The notes: generated by a model not told the origin, from the sequence alone. A stretch of 64,000 nt of DNA from Streptomyces changanensis (GCF_024600715.1 NZ_CP102332.1:2356001-2420000), one strand, 5' to 3'. Numbered from the stretch's first letter, positions 26,628 to 35,578 are shown. Made by a program: numbers and translations.

Positions 26628-26656
26628 TGGTCTGCACCAGAATGAGGACTAGACCA
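26628..26656 (-). promoter_or_regulatory. Chitinase direct repeats / DasR-like site
   Basis: On the minus strand TGGTCTAGTCCT (26656-26645) and TGGTGCAGACCA (26639-26628) are separated by five bases. Both resemble the 12-bp direct repeats of Streptomyces chitinase promoters and the DasR responsive-element core TGGTCTAGACCA (10 of 12 matches each). They lie 82-110 bases before the chitinase start, near the expected -35/-10 region. Confidence 0.75.
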
Positions 26657-26743
26657 ATCGCCGGGTAAAACCCCTCATCAGAAGCCGTGCGGGGGACGGA
26701 GAAACCGCCCGCCACCCATGGTGACGAGCGGTTTAAGCCTCCC

Positions 26744-27904
26744 TTAGGAATCTTGTGCATCGGTTCCCGAGGGGGAACCACCGGCCGGCATCCCGTACGC
26801 GTCCGCGATCAGTTCGTACGAGCGCAGCCGCGCCTCACCGCCGTGGACGCTCGCCGTGATCATCAGCTCGTCGGCGCCCGTCCGCTCCCGCAGGCCGTCC
26901 AGACCGGCACGGACCGCGTCCGGCGTGCCGTGCACCACGTTGGCGAGCCAGCCGTCCACGAACTCCCGCTCCGCCGCGCCGAACGGGTACGCCTCCGCCT
27001 CCTCGGGCGTCGGGACGAGTCCGGGCCGGCCGGTGCGCAGCCGCAGCATCGACAGCGCGCCGGTGAGCGCCTGGCGCCGGGCCTCCCGCTCGTCGTCCGC
27101 GGCGAGGGCGGAGACGCCGATCAGCGCGTACGGCGCGTCGAGGACGGCGGAGGGCCGGAAGGAGTCCCGGTACAGCTCCAGCGCGGGGACCGTGTTGCGC
27201 GCGGAGAAGTGGTGGGCGAAGGCGAAGGGCAGCCCGAGGGTCCCGGCCAGCCGCGCGCTGAAGCCGGACGAGCCGAGCAGCCACACCGGCGGGCGCCCCG
27301 TGGGGCCCTGCACCGGACCGGGCACGGCGTGGATCCTGGCGTACGGGTGCCCGTCGGGGAAGTCGTCGTCCAGGAACCGGACGAGCTCGGACAGTTGCCG
27401 GGGGAACTCGTCGGCGCCCTCGTCCAGCCGGTCGGCGCGGCGCAGCGCGGCGGCGGTGGCCCCGTCGGTCCCGGGCGCCCGGCCCAGCCCGAGGTCGACC
27501 CGGCCCGGGGCGAGCGCCTCCAGGGTGCCGAACTGCTCGGCCACCACGAGGGGGGCGTGGTTGGGCAGCATGACGCCGCCGGACCCGAGGCGGATGCGGC
27601 GGGTGTGGGCGGCCAGGTGCGCCAGGATCACGGCCGGGGACGACGAGGCGACCCCGGGCATGGAGTGGTGCTCGGCGACCCAGTGGCGGTGGTAGCCCCG
27701 GTCCTCGGCGAGCCGCGCGAGCCCCACGCTGGTGGCCAGGGCGCGGGTGGCGGTCGACCCGGCCCCCACGGTGACCAGGTCCAGTACGGACAGCGGTACG
27801 GGGGCGGTGCCGCGCGCCGTCCCGCGCACCGCGTCCCCGGGCGCGGCCCCGCGCGCCGCCGTCTCCCCGGTCGCCGTCTCCCGTGTCGCCTCGTCGTCGC
27901 TCAC
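26744..27904 (-). CDS. LLM-class flavin-dependent oxidoreductase
   Basis: 386 residues from GTG 27904, preceded by aggaggacccagcg. Bacterial-luciferase-like alpha/beta barrel: YHRHWVAEHHSMPGVASSSP near the N-terminus and GRVDLGLGRAPGTDGATAAALRR are signatures of the YhbW/alkanal-monooxygenase-like subfamily; PVWLLGSSGFSARLAGTLGLPFAFAHHF follows. The first 40 residues are low-complexity. No partner reductase is adjacent. It probably oxidises a small organic substrate with FMN or F420; which one cannot be told. Confidence 0.88.
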   Translation of the reverse strand: MSDDEATRETATGETAARGAAPGDAVRGTARGTAPVPLSVLDLVTVGAGSTATRALATSVGLARLAEDRGYHRHWVAEHHSMPGVASSSPAVILAHLAAHTRRIRLGSGGVMLPNHAPLVVAEQFGTLEALAPGRVDLGLGRAPGTDGATAAALRRADRLDEGADEFPRQLSELVRFLDDDFPDGHPYARIHAVPGPVQGPTGRPPVWLLGSSGFSARLAGTLGLPFAFAHHFSARNTVPALELYRDSFRPSAVLDAPYALIGVSALAADDEREARRQALTGALSMLRLRTGRPGLVPTPEEAEAYPFGAAEREFVDGWLANVVHGTPDAVRAGLDGLRERTGADELMITASVHGGEARLRSYELIADAYGMPAGGSPSGTDAQDS

Positions 27905-27922
27905 CGCTGGGTCCTCCTGCAC

Positions 27923-28329
27923 ATGACGTCGGTACGCCAGGCACTAACAGGAGGGACCGTCCGGTTATTCCGGACCGGCTCGTACCGCACGGGGGCCGGA
28001 CGCCCGGGACGCCGTACCGTCCGGCCCGGGCGCCCGGGGTCTCACGGGCCAGCCGGGTCGCCCCGGGCTCCCACCCTCCGGCCACACGCTGCCCGCCCAC
28101 CGGGCCGGGAGTGCCCCGGGGCCGTGCCGCCCACGCCGGGCGCCCGGAGGCGCGCCGCCGCCGGGCTCGCGTCCCGGGGGGGCGCGCCGCCGGTCGTACC
28201 GCCGGGGTCGTACCGCCGGGGGCAGTCCGGCCGCGCCCACAGGCGGGGCGCGCGCGTGCGAGACCCCGCGGACCCCGCGGCGCCGGCCACGCCCGCGTGA
28301 GCGCCCGCCCCGGGTGGGGCGGGGCCGCG
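27923..28329. other. Long GC-rich non-coding gap
   Basis: About 400 bases with no supportable gene. Features seen are a direct repeat gtcgtaccgccggggg (about 28194-28221), repeated ccggg blocks around 28000-28035, and a low-GC patch at 27940-27970 that is likely the promoter of the oxidoreductase. Confidence 0.55.
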
Positions 28330-29016
28330 TCAGCCTGCCGGCTGTCCCACGTCCCTCGCGTCGCGTCGGGCGAACAGCGCCCCCAGCTCGTCGGCCCAGG
28401 CGCCACGCCGCTCGGCGAGGCGGAGCCCCTCCCAGACCGTCACCTGCGTCCCGGTGAGCACCGGCTTGCCGACCGCCGCCTCGGCCGCCGCCACCTCCGC
28501 GACGCACGGCGTGGCCGTGTCCGGGACGAGCACGGCCTCGGCGAGCGGGTCGTCCGCGGCACGCACCAGCTCGGGCAGCGGCGTCGCGGCGGAGCCCCCG
28601 CCCGAGCCGACCACCTCGACGCCCGCGGCGCCCAGGAACCGGGCGAGGCCGTCGAGGGTGTCGCGCGGGTACGCGCCGGCCACGGCGACCTTCGTGGCGC
28701 CGAGCTCCCGCAGCGCGTGGGTGAAGCCGATCGCGGTGCTGGACGCGGGGACGCCGGCGCTCAGGGCGAGGGCCCGCGCCTGCTCGTGCGCGGCCTCCCA
28801 CCCCGGCGCGAACGACGCCCCGGCGGCCGCCCACACCACGGCGTCCGCACCCGCGAGGCGCAGCCGCTCGCCCTCGGCGGCGAACGACACGGCGCCCCCG
28901 CCCGGCCCGCCGTACGCGACGGAATCGACGCGGATGTCCCCGCCGAGCAGCGTCTCCATGCGGCGGTAATCGTCCTCGGGGGTCCCCTCCGGGAGGAGAA
29001 GTCCGACGGTGGTCAT
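28330..29016 (-). CDS. Asp/Glu racemase-superfamily protein (maleate isomerase / EutA-like)
   Basis: 228 residues from ATG 29016 with aggagg 5 bases upstream. The fold is that of maleate isomerase and arylmalonate decarboxylase: VGLLLPEGTPEDDYRRM, VVWAAAGASFAPGWEAAHEQ, STAIGFTHALRELGATKVAVAGAYP and a C-terminal PDTATPCVAEVAAAE with the catalytic Cys. The first catalytic Cys position reads AAAGAS rather than TSAS/CTS types, so the first active-site residue may be missing. EutA of ectoine utilisation belongs to this family, and the gene stands divergent from the ehuB/ehuA remnants, suggesting an ectoine link. Racemase, isomerase or decarboxylase activity remains open. Confidence 0.75.
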   Translation of the reverse strand: MTTVGLLLPEGTPEDDYRRMETLLGGDIRVDSVAYGGPGGGAVSFAAEGERLRLAGADAVVWAAAGASFAPGWEAAHEQARALALSAGVPASSTAIGFTHALRELGATKVAVAGAYPRDTLDGLARFLGAAGVEVVGSGGGSAATPLPELVRAADDPLAEAVLVPDTATPCVAEVAAAEAAVGKPVLTGTQVTVWEGLRLAERRGAWADELGALFARRDARDVGQPAG

Positions 29017-29125
29017 GCTGGCCTCCTGTCCTCGGCGCGGATCACGCATACCCCGTCGGCGCCCGGGTAGCCGCGCGGCCCTGGCTCGAACAGCTCGTCC
29101 AACAGAAAACAGGTGGTCGGGGGCG

Positions 29126-29810
29126 GTGGGACGGCGCTCGCTGCTCCTGGGCACGGCCGCTCTCGGCGCGACCGGCGCCCTGGCGGCCGCGGGGTGCGCC
29201 CGGGTCCCGTCCGGGGACGCCTCGGCGCGGCTCAGGTCGCAGGGCACCGTACGGCTCGGCATCGCCGGCTAGGTGCCCTACGGGTACGTCGACGAGAACG
29301 GGGCCTTCACGGGCGGGGCGCCCGAACTCGCGCGCGTCGTCTTCCGGCGGCTCGGCGTCGCCCGCGTCCAGCCCGTCGCCACCGACTTCGGCTCGCTCAT
29401 CCCCGGCCTCGATTCCCAGCAGTCCGACGTCGTCTCTCCGGGATGTACCTCACCCCGGAGCGGTGCCGTCAGGTGCTCTTCTCCGACCCCGAGTACCAGA
29501 TGCTCGACTCCTTCATCGTGCGCCGCGGCAACCCGCTCGGGCTGCGCTCCTGCGCGGACGTGCTGCGCGAGGGCGCCCGCCTCGCCACCGGCACCGGGTA
29601 CGCCCAGGCCGCTCACGCCGTGGCCGCCGGGTACCCCGAGAAGCGGCTCGTCATTCTCCGGGACCAGGTCGCCGGTCTGAACGCCGCCGTCGAGTCCGGC
29701 CGCGTGGGCGCCTTGGCCGCGACCGCGCTCACCACCCGCCGGGTGGCGCGGGACAGCAGCCGCGCCGAGAGCGTGCCGCCGTTCGCCGTGGTCGTGGACG
29801 GGAGCGCCGT
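29126..29810 (+). pseudogene. ehuB: Ectoine/hydroxyectoine-binding lipoprotein EhuB, nonsense and frameshift pseudogene
   Basis: Begins at GTG 29126 (VGRRSLLLGTAALGATGA) with a lipobox LAAAGC. An in-frame TAG at 29270-29272 interrupts VRLGIAG-VPYGYVDENGAFTGG where a Glu codon is expected. A one-base loss near 29438 then shifts the frame at SDVVS, continuing as GMYLTPERCRQVLFSDPEYQ, FIVRRGNPLGLRSCADV, RLATGTGYAQAAHAVAAGYP and DQVAGLNAAVESGRVGALAAT. The C-terminal 50 or so residues are absent, and the sequence runs straight into an EhuA-type ATPase. These strings match EhuB of ectoine importers. Non-functional as it stands. Confidence 0.85.
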
Positions 29811-30551
29811 CTGTCCACTGGACTCGTCCGCTTCTCCGGCGTCGGCAAGAGCCACGGCGGCAGCACCGTCCTGCGGGACCTGTCCTTCTCGGTCGACGCC
29901 GGCCGGCACGTCACGCCCATCGGCCCGTCCGGATCGGGCAAGACCACGATCCTGCGGATGCCGATGACCCTGGAGCGGCCCGACCGCGGCACGATCGACG
30001 TCAACGGCGACCGGCTCTTCCCGGCCGACGACAAGAGCCGCCGGGAGGTGCGCAAGCGCATCGGGATGGTCTTCCGGCAGTTCACCCTCTTCCCCCACAT
30101 GACCGTGCTGCGCAACCTCACGGAGGCGCCGGTCCGCGTGCTCGGCCTCGGCCGCGAGGGGGCCGGGGAGCGCGCCCGGGACCTGCTCGAACTGGTGGGC
30201 CTCGCCGACCGTGCGGTCGCCCGCCCCGGCACCCTCTCCGGCGGCCGGCAGCAGCGCGTTGCCATCGCCCGCGCCCGGGCGATGCGGCCGAAGGTGCTGC
30301 TCCTGGACGAGGTGACGTCGGCGCTCGCCCCCGAGTCCGTGGCGCGCGTGCTGGACCTGCTGCGGGACGTCGCGCGGAGCGCCGACATCACGATGGTGTG
30401 CGTCCCGCATGAGATGAATTTCGCCAGGGACATCTCGGACGAGGTGCTCATGTTCGACGCGGGAAGGGTGATCGAATCCGGTTCTCCGGAGAGGATCCTG
30501 TCCGATCCGGAGCACCAACGGACCCGCGAGTTCCTCGGCGCGGTGCTCTGA
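29811..30551 (+). pseudogene. ehuA: EhuA-type ABC ATPase remnant without its own start
   Basis: About 246 residues from GLVRFSGVGKSHGGSTVL to the stop at 30551, homologous to polar-amino-acid/ectoine ATPases. Walker A IGPSGSGKTT is intact, but the Q-loop reads MVFRQF instead of MVFQQF, the signature reads LSGGRQQRVAIARARAM, and the D-loop reads TSALAPES instead of SALDPE. The H-loop reads CVPHEM. No start codon or ribosome site is visible at the junction with ehuB, and the two permease genes (ehuC, ehuD) that normally lie between are missing. Degraded Q- and D-loops argue for loss of function, though the frame is still open. Confidence 0.8.
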
Positions 30552-30573
30552 CGACCCCCGCCACCGGCGGTTC

Positions 30574-30597
30574 GGCCCCTGGCATGTGCCAGGGGCC
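30574..30597 (+). terminator. Hairpin after the ehuA remnant
   Basis: ggcccctggca (30574-30584) pairs with tgccaggggcc (30587-30597), 11 bp with a minimal loop that would open to about four bases. Confidence 0.7.
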
Positions 30598-30717
30598 GAC
30601 CGGGCCGGCGCGGGCGCCCGGGGCGCGGCCGGTTCTCGTCAACAGGTGGCCCGTAACCGGCCCTTGGCGGCTATCGTGGTACGGAAGCTTGCGGTCACAA
30701 CCTGGTAGGGGGAAACC

Positions 30718-31476
30718 GTGGCGCTGAAGCCTGAGCCGACCACGCCGTTCCACTCGGTGCAGTACGCCCTGCGCGTGCTCGAAACGGTGTCCCGGCACGG
30801 CGGCGGGGTCACCGACGTCCAGATCGCGCGCGAGACCGGGCTGCCCACGGCGCACCTCACCCCGCTGCTGCGGATGCTGCGCCGCGAGGGGTACGTGGAG
30901 CAGGTCGCCGACGGCGCGTACGTCGTGGGGGACTCGCTCGTCCTGCTCGGCTCGGGCGTCACGCGCCGCGAGGCCCTGGAGGCCAAGCTGCAGGAGACCC
31001 TCACGGAGCTGCGCGACTCGGTCGGCGCCGCCGTCTACATCAGCCGGTACATCGACGGCGAGGTCAAGATCACGCAAATGGCGGACGGCCCGCACACCCC
31101 GAAGGTCAACGAGTGGGTGGACTTCCGCTCCGCCGCGCACGCCAGCGCGGTCGGCAAGTGCCTGCTGACCCAGCTCGACCAGAACGGCCGGCGCGACCAC
31201 CTCTCCCGCCACAAGATCGCCCGGCTGACGTCGCGGACGATCACCAGCGAGCGGGTGCTCTTCTCCAAGCTGGACAGCCAGCCGCCGACCGTCCCCGTCC
31301 TGGACCTCCAGGAGTACGCCGTGGGCACGGTCTGCGCGGCGGTCCCCCTGACGGCCGGGTCGTCGGTGGGCTGCCTCGCGCTGTCGCTCCCCATCGAGCA
31401 CGCCCACCGCCTGCGCTCGGCGGCCGACACGCTCAACCGCAAGGCGGCGCCGGTGGTGCTCTCGCTGGCGCTGTAG
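30718..31476 (+). CDS. IclR-family transcriptional regulator
   Basis: 252 residues from GTG 30718, preceded by ggtaggggga. The N-terminal winged helix (HSVQYALRVLETVSRHGGG, DVQIARETGLPTAHLTPLLR, MLRREGYVEQV) and the C-terminal effector domain (AVYISRYIDGEVKITQ, RSAAHASAVGKCLLTQL, SLPIEHAHRL) are complete. It lies just downstream of the decayed ectoine uptake genes, but its sequence is very regular and does not look decayed, so it probably regulates something else. tRNA-Lys copy 2 follows after 223 bases. Confidence 0.92.
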   Translation: MALKPEPTTPFHSVQYALRVLETVSRHGGGVTDVQIARETGLPTAHLTPLLRMLRREGYVEQVADGAYVVGDSLVLLGSGVTRREALEAKLQETLTELRDSVGAAVYISRYIDGEVKITQMADGPHTPKVNEWVDFRSAAHASAVGKCLLTQLDQNGRRDHLSRHKIARLTSRTITSERVLFSKLDSQPPTVPVLDLQEYAVGTVCAAVPLTAGSSVGCLALSLPIEHAHRLRSAADTLNRKAAPVVLSLAL

Positions 31477-31699
31477 ACGCGCCGGGGCGCTGCGGGCGCG
31501 CGGGGCGCTGCGGGCGCGCGGGGGCGTCGCCCGCCGACGCGCGGGGCGGCGGGCAGTGCCCGGGCGGCGGAGGCCCAGCGGCGCGGCGGGGCACCCCTCC
31601 AGACCTCACCTAAACCTCCGGGGCCCCCGATGTGAGCCGGATCACGACAGCGCGGTCGGAAGCACCCCGCGGACCAGGTAGTATTTACTCCGTCAGCAG

Positions 31700-31773
31700 G
31701 CGCCGCTAGCTCAGTTGGTTAGAGCAGCTGACTCTTAATCAGCGGGTCCGGGGTTCGAGTCCCTGGCGGCGCA
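31700..31773 (+). tRNA. tRNA-Lys (anticodon CTT), copy 2
   Basis: Identical in sequence to copy 1 across all 74 bases, including loop ctcttaa. Preceded by the same gtcagcag octamer, with a TAGTAT-like -10 about 20 bases upstream (gtagtatttact). Confidence 0.95.
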
Positions 31774-31780
31774 CAGACAC

Positions 31781-31814
31781 GGGAAGGCCCCTCGCGGAAG
31801 CGAGGGGCCTTCCC
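31781..31814 (+). terminator. Terminator of tRNA-Lys copy 2
   Basis: Perfect 15-bp stem (31781-31795 with 31800-31814, gggaaggcccctcgc and complement) capped by a ggaa tetraloop. Confidence 0.9.
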
Positions 31815-31849
31815 GCATGTCCGGCGCGTCCGTCCCCGTCCCGCCGGGG

Positions 31850-34800
31850 TCAGGCGCCCTCGGTCCGGGCGCCGTGCCCCGTGTAGAAGGCGACGGCCAG
31901 GTCCTTCACCAGGGCCTTGCGCTCGTAGTCGTCCAGCTCCATCAGGCCCCGTTCGGTCAGTCGGTGCACCATGTCGTCCACCGCGTCCACGACCGAGGTG
32001 AGGACCGCGTCCCGGTGCTCCGCGTCGATCGCCGCGATCCGGCGGCGGCGCATCGCGGACGCGATCTCCGGGGCGTACTCGATCCGCGTCGGCTGCGCCG
32101 AGAACACCTCCACGCCGACCGGGGCGCACTCGACGGACACCGTCCGCGTCAGCGCCTCTCCCACCGACTCGGCGTCCCGCAGCGTCGGCGTACCACCGCC
32201 CACCTGGAACGCGTCGGCCGGCAGCTGCGACACCACCCGCGCCAGTGACGCCTCCACCTGGTCGCGCAGGTACTCCTCGTGGTCGGCGACCGCGAGCGCC
32301 GCCCGAGCCGTGTCACCGACCCGCCACACCACCAGGACCACCACCCGCAGGGCGGTGCCGTTCGCGTCGACCGCGGGCAGCGGCTCGCTGCGCCAGTGAC
32401 GCAGCCGCACGTCGACGCGGCGACGCGCCAACGCCGGGTTCAGCCACAGGAGGCCCGTACGGCGGACCGTGCCCCGGTAGTCACCGAACAGGGTGAGCAC
32501 CCAGGCGTGCCCGACCCGGCCGCGCACCAGCCCGCCGAACGCGAACAGCGCCAGCAGCAGGCCGCACACCATCAGGGCGGAGGGCCCCGCCGTCAGCCCC
32601 GCCGGCGGCACGTCCGGCAGGCCGAACACCCGCCCCACCAGCTCCGGCAGGGCGCCCGCCCACCACAGGGCCAGGCCGCACGCGACCAGCGCCGCGGCCC
32701 CGGCGAGCACACCCGCCCAGCCGGGCAGCACCGCCCCGGGCCGCTCGGCGAGCCGCGGCTCGGCGTCGGGTACGGGACGCGCGCGGCGCCGGCCGACCGG
32801 CGTCACCGCGGCGTGCCGTCCCCCACGCCCGGGCCCGGCCGCCCGCGACGCCTCGGAGCGCGGCGCGACACCCACGCCCGCGAGGGCGCCGGCCCGCACG
32901 GTGGCGGCGGGATCCGCCTCGACCCCGCGCCCCTCGTACGGCGCGGCATCGGACCGGCGCGGATCACCGTGTTCCGGCCCCTGCCCCCAGGAGGGGGCGG
33001 AACCGCCCCCGGAACGCGCGCCGTACGGGGGCGGCGCCACCGTCGCCCCTCCCCATGCCGGGGCGGCCCCGGCGGCAGCCGCGGAGTCCCGGGCCCCGCC
33101 CGGGTGAGGCCCGAAGCCGGCACCCTCCACCCGGCCGGCGGCGTCCGGGGCGTCCGGGGCGTCCGGGGCGTCCGGGGCGATCCTGACGGACGCCCGGCTC
33201 TCGGCCCCGCCCTCCGACGGGACCCGGGCGCCGCCCGCGGCGACCGCACCGGCAAGCGCCGCCGCGTCTGCGGGCCGGTCACGGGTGGTCGCCGCCTCCT
33301 GGAAAGCCGGGACCTCGGCCGCCTGGGCGGCCTCCGGCACCTCCACGCTCCGCTCACGCATGACGGACGCCTCCGTGTCCTCCGGGGCGTCGGCCCCATG
33401 GGCGAACGGCCAGGTGAGACCCTCCGCAGCGGGCCGCCCGTCGGACGCCCCCTCCGTGACGGCCACCTTCCCCGCCGCCCGGACACTCGGACCGGCAGGC
33501 GCCTCCGGCGCGGAGGCGGACCGGTCGTGGGGCGCTGTCGGGTCCCAACCGGTCGGGGCCTGCGCCTCACGGGCGGGCGGGGCGGTCGGAGTATCCGCAG
33601 CGGGTCGCCCGTCGGACACCCTCTCCGCCACGGCCACATCCCTCGCCGCCCGGACACTCGGGCCGGCAGGCGCCTCCGGCGCGGAGGCGGACCGATCACC
33701 GGGGGCTGCCGGCTCCCCATCGGTCGGGTCCTGCGTCGCACGGGCGGGCGGGGCGGTCTTCGGCGCGGCGGCCGGGTCGTTGCCGGGTGCCATCGGCTCC
33801 CGGCTCGTCGCGGTCGACGCTGCCGGGGCCGCTGCCGCCGGCTCGGCGGCGTCCGTCACGTCCCGCGGCGCCCGCGCCGGCGCCGGCGAAGTGGTGGGCG
33901 TCCGGCGGCCGGTGGGTGGCGTTGCCGCAGCCACGTCCGGCTCCTCCCGCGCCGAATGGGCGGTCGAGCCGGTCGGGGGCGTCGGCGGCGCCGTGGGCCG
34001 CGGAGGCACGTTCGTGTGCGGGGCGGGCGCCTCGGCCACGCGGGGGAACCAGCCGGTCAGGGCCTCCGCCGGAGCCGGGTCCGCGGCCACTGCGCGCGGC
34101 GGGGCGGCCACACCCTCCGCCGGCGGGGCGGACGAGCCGGTGGACGTTTCCGGCGCGGCCGCGGGCCGGTCGGCGGTCGGGGCCGCCGCTGCCGGGCGTC
34201 CGACCCGTACCGACGCGCCTCGGCGCAGGGACTCCGCCGGAGTCCGCAGGGACGGGCCGCGCCCGGTCGGTGCGCCCATGGGACGCTCGTCGCGGACCTC
34301 GTTCCTCCTTCGCTGCGCCCCTTCGGGGCGGGGCGCCGCTGCCGTCGGGTGGGCCTGCGCCGCTTCGGGGCGGGGCGCCGCTGCCGTCGGGTGGGCCTGC
34401 GCCGCTTCGGGGCGGGGCGCCGCTGCCGTCGGGTGGGCCTGCGCCGCTTCGGGGCGGGGCGCCGCTGCCGTCGGGTGGGCCTGCGCCGCTTCGGGGCGGG
34501 GCGCCGCTGCCGTCGGGTGGCCGACGCGTACCCCCTCCGCGCCCGGGCGCAGCGACTCCGCCGGTGCCCGCAGGGACGGGTCGCGCCGGGTGGACGTACC
34601 CGCCGGGTCTTCGCCACGTACGTCGTCCCCGCTCGCGGCCCGGACGGTCGACGCGGTGGGCGCCTCCGGCGCCGCTGCCGGCCGGTCGACGGTCGGGGCC
34701 GCCGCTGCCGGGGTTCCGACACGTACCTCCGTACCCCCGCCCGGCGACTCCGCGGGCGTCCGCAGCGACGGGCCGCGTCCGGTCGGTGCACCCGTGGGGC

Positions 34801-35578
34801 GCTCGCCGCGTGCGCCGTCACCCCTGTCGGGGGTGGAGCGGGCCGCGGACGGGCGGAGGAAGTCCGGCAGGCGTCGGGTCGTACGGGCGGGGCCGGGGGC
34901 GGAGGCGTCGCCCGGGGCCGGGCGGTTTCGGTCCGGCCGCCGGAGCGGGGCCGTCGCGGGCGGCGCGGTCGGCGCCGGTCGGGCCGGGGCCTGCCCCGCG
35001 GGGGCAGGAGCCTCTTCCGCGGGGGCAGAAGCCTCCCCCGGGCGGGCCGGGGTCGAGGCAGGAGGAGCCGGGGCCGGTTCCGGGCGGGTGGGGGCCGCGG
35101 TCGGGGGCGCGGGCGGGGACACCGGTGAGGTCGTGGCCGCCGGTGAGGTCGTGGCCGCCGGCGGGGTCTGCGCCGTCCCGGCCGCCGCGCAGGCCGGTGT
35201 CGACGCCGGCCGCGCCGGTGCCGCCGCCGGGCGGGCCGCGCCGGCCGCCGGGGGCGGGGCCGGACGGGTGTGCTGAGGGTGGGGCGTCGGGGTGAAGCGG
35301 GGTGGCCTGCGGGTCGTCGTCTCGGGATTCAGCAGGTCCGGAAGGTACGGGTCCGGGGCCGCCGGGGGCGGGGCGTCGAGGAGCATCCGCGCGCCGTGGC
35401 CCAGCAGGTCCGGTACCTCCGGCTCGGGCGGGGCCTGGTGCTCCGCGCGGAAGAACGGATGGGCCGGGACGGGGCCGGTGGTGTCCAGGCCGATCAGGGG
35501 GGCGCGGCGGGCCGGCGCGGGTCCGTCCGGGGGTGCCGCCGTGTCGGGTGCCTTCTCACGCTCGTGGTGCTCGGTCAT
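31850..35578 (-). CDS. SPFH/band-7 membrane protein with a 900-residue disordered, repeat-bearing N-terminus
   Basis: 1242 residues from ATG 35578 (MTEHHEREK), which overlaps the preceding stop as ATGA. About residues 1-940 are Pro/Ala/Thr/Arg-rich and disordered and contain 4.8 copies of a 14-residue unit (HPTAAAPRPEAAQA), a PDA repeat and a duplicated ASAPEAPAGPSVRAA block. Two membrane helices follow (VLAGAAALVACGLALWWAGA and ALMVCGLLLALFAFGGL), then an SPFH domain (VLTLFGDYRGTVRRTGLLWLNP, DANGTALRVVVLVVWRVGD, EEYLRDQVEASLARVVSQLP, GVEVFSAQPTRIEYAPEIASAM). SPFH proteins scaffold membrane microdomains. The N-terminus far exceeds usual SPFH lengths. Cotranscribed with a secreted NlpC/P60-like hydrolase. 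Confidence 0.88.
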   Translation of the reverse strand: MTEHHEREKAPDTAAPPDGPAPARRAPLIGLDTTGPVPAHPFFRAEHQAPPEPEVPDLLGHGARMLLDAPPPAAPDPYLPDLLNPETTTRRPPRFTPTPHPQHTRPAPPPAAGAARPAAAPARPASTPACAAAGTAQTPPAATTSPAATTSPVSPPAPPTAAPTRPEPAPAPPASTPARPGEASAPAEEAPAPAGQAPARPAPTAPPATAPLRRPDRNRPAPGDASAPGPARTTRRLPDFLRPSAARSTPDRGDGARGERPTGAPTGRGPSLRTPAESPGGGTEVRVGTPAAAAPTVDRPAAAPEAPTASTVRAASGDDVRGEDPAGTSTRRDPSLRAPAESLRPGAEGVRVGHPTAAAPRPEAAQAHPTAAAPRPEAAQAHPTAAAPRPEAAQAHPTAAAPRPEAAQAHPTAAAPRPEGAQRRRNEVRDERPMGAPTGRGPSLRTPAESLRRGASVRVGRPAAAAPTADRPAAAPETSTGSSAPPAEGVAAPPRAVAADPAPAEALTGWFPRVAEAPAPHTNVPPRPTAPPTPPTGSTAHSAREEPDVAAATPPTGRRTPTTSPAPARAPRDVTDAAEPAAAAPAASTATSREPMAPGNDPAAAPKTAPPARATQDPTDGEPAAPGDRSASAPEAPAGPSVRAARDVAVAERVSDGRPAADTPTAPPAREAQAPTGWDPTAPHDRSASAPEAPAGPSVRAAGKVAVTEGASDGRPAAEGLTWPFAHGADAPEDTEASVMRERSVEVPEAAQAAEVPAFQEAATTRDRPADAAALAGAVAAGGARVPSEGGAESRASVRIAPDAPDAPDAPDAAGRVEGAGFGPHPGGARDSAAAAGAAPAWGGATVAPPPYGARSGGGSAPSWGQGPEHGDPRRSDAAPYEGRGVEADPAATVRAGALAGVGVAPRSEASRAAGPGRGGRHAAVTPVGRRRARPVPDAEPRLAERPGAVLPGWAGVLAGAAALVACGLALWWAGALPELVGRVFGLPDVPPAGLTAGPSALMVCGLLLALFAFGGLVRGRVGHAWVLTLFGDYRGTVRRTGLLWLNPALARRRVDVRLRHWRSEPLPAVDANGTALRVVVLVVWRVGDTARAALAVADHEEYLRDQVEASLARVVSQLPADAFQVGGGTPTLRDAESVGEALTRTVSVECAPVGVEVFSAQPTRIEYAPEIASAMRRRRIAAIDAEHRDAVLTSVVDAVDDMVHRLTERGLMELDDYERKALVKDLAVAFYTGHGARTEGA
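33141..33179. repeat. 9-bp tandem repeat in the SPFH gene
   Basis: Four exact copies of gcgtccggg(g)-type 9-mers, encoding the PDA tripeptide repeat (APDAPDAPDAPDA) in the disordered region. Confidence 0.85.
34321..34520. repeat. 42-bp tandem repeat (4.8 copies) in the SPFH gene
   Basis: Identical 42-base units start at 34321, 34363, 34405, 34447 and 34489 (each beginning cttcggggcggggcgccgct) and encode a 14-residue repeat in frame. The perfect identity indicates recent expansion or gene conversion. Confidence 0.95.

Noticed and set aside
34321-34520. Possible CRISPR array
   Set aside because: The 42-bp units abut without spacers, stay in frame and encode a peptide repeat; no cas genes. 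The RecB-type nuclease at 15215 is Cas4-like only in fold and is not near it.
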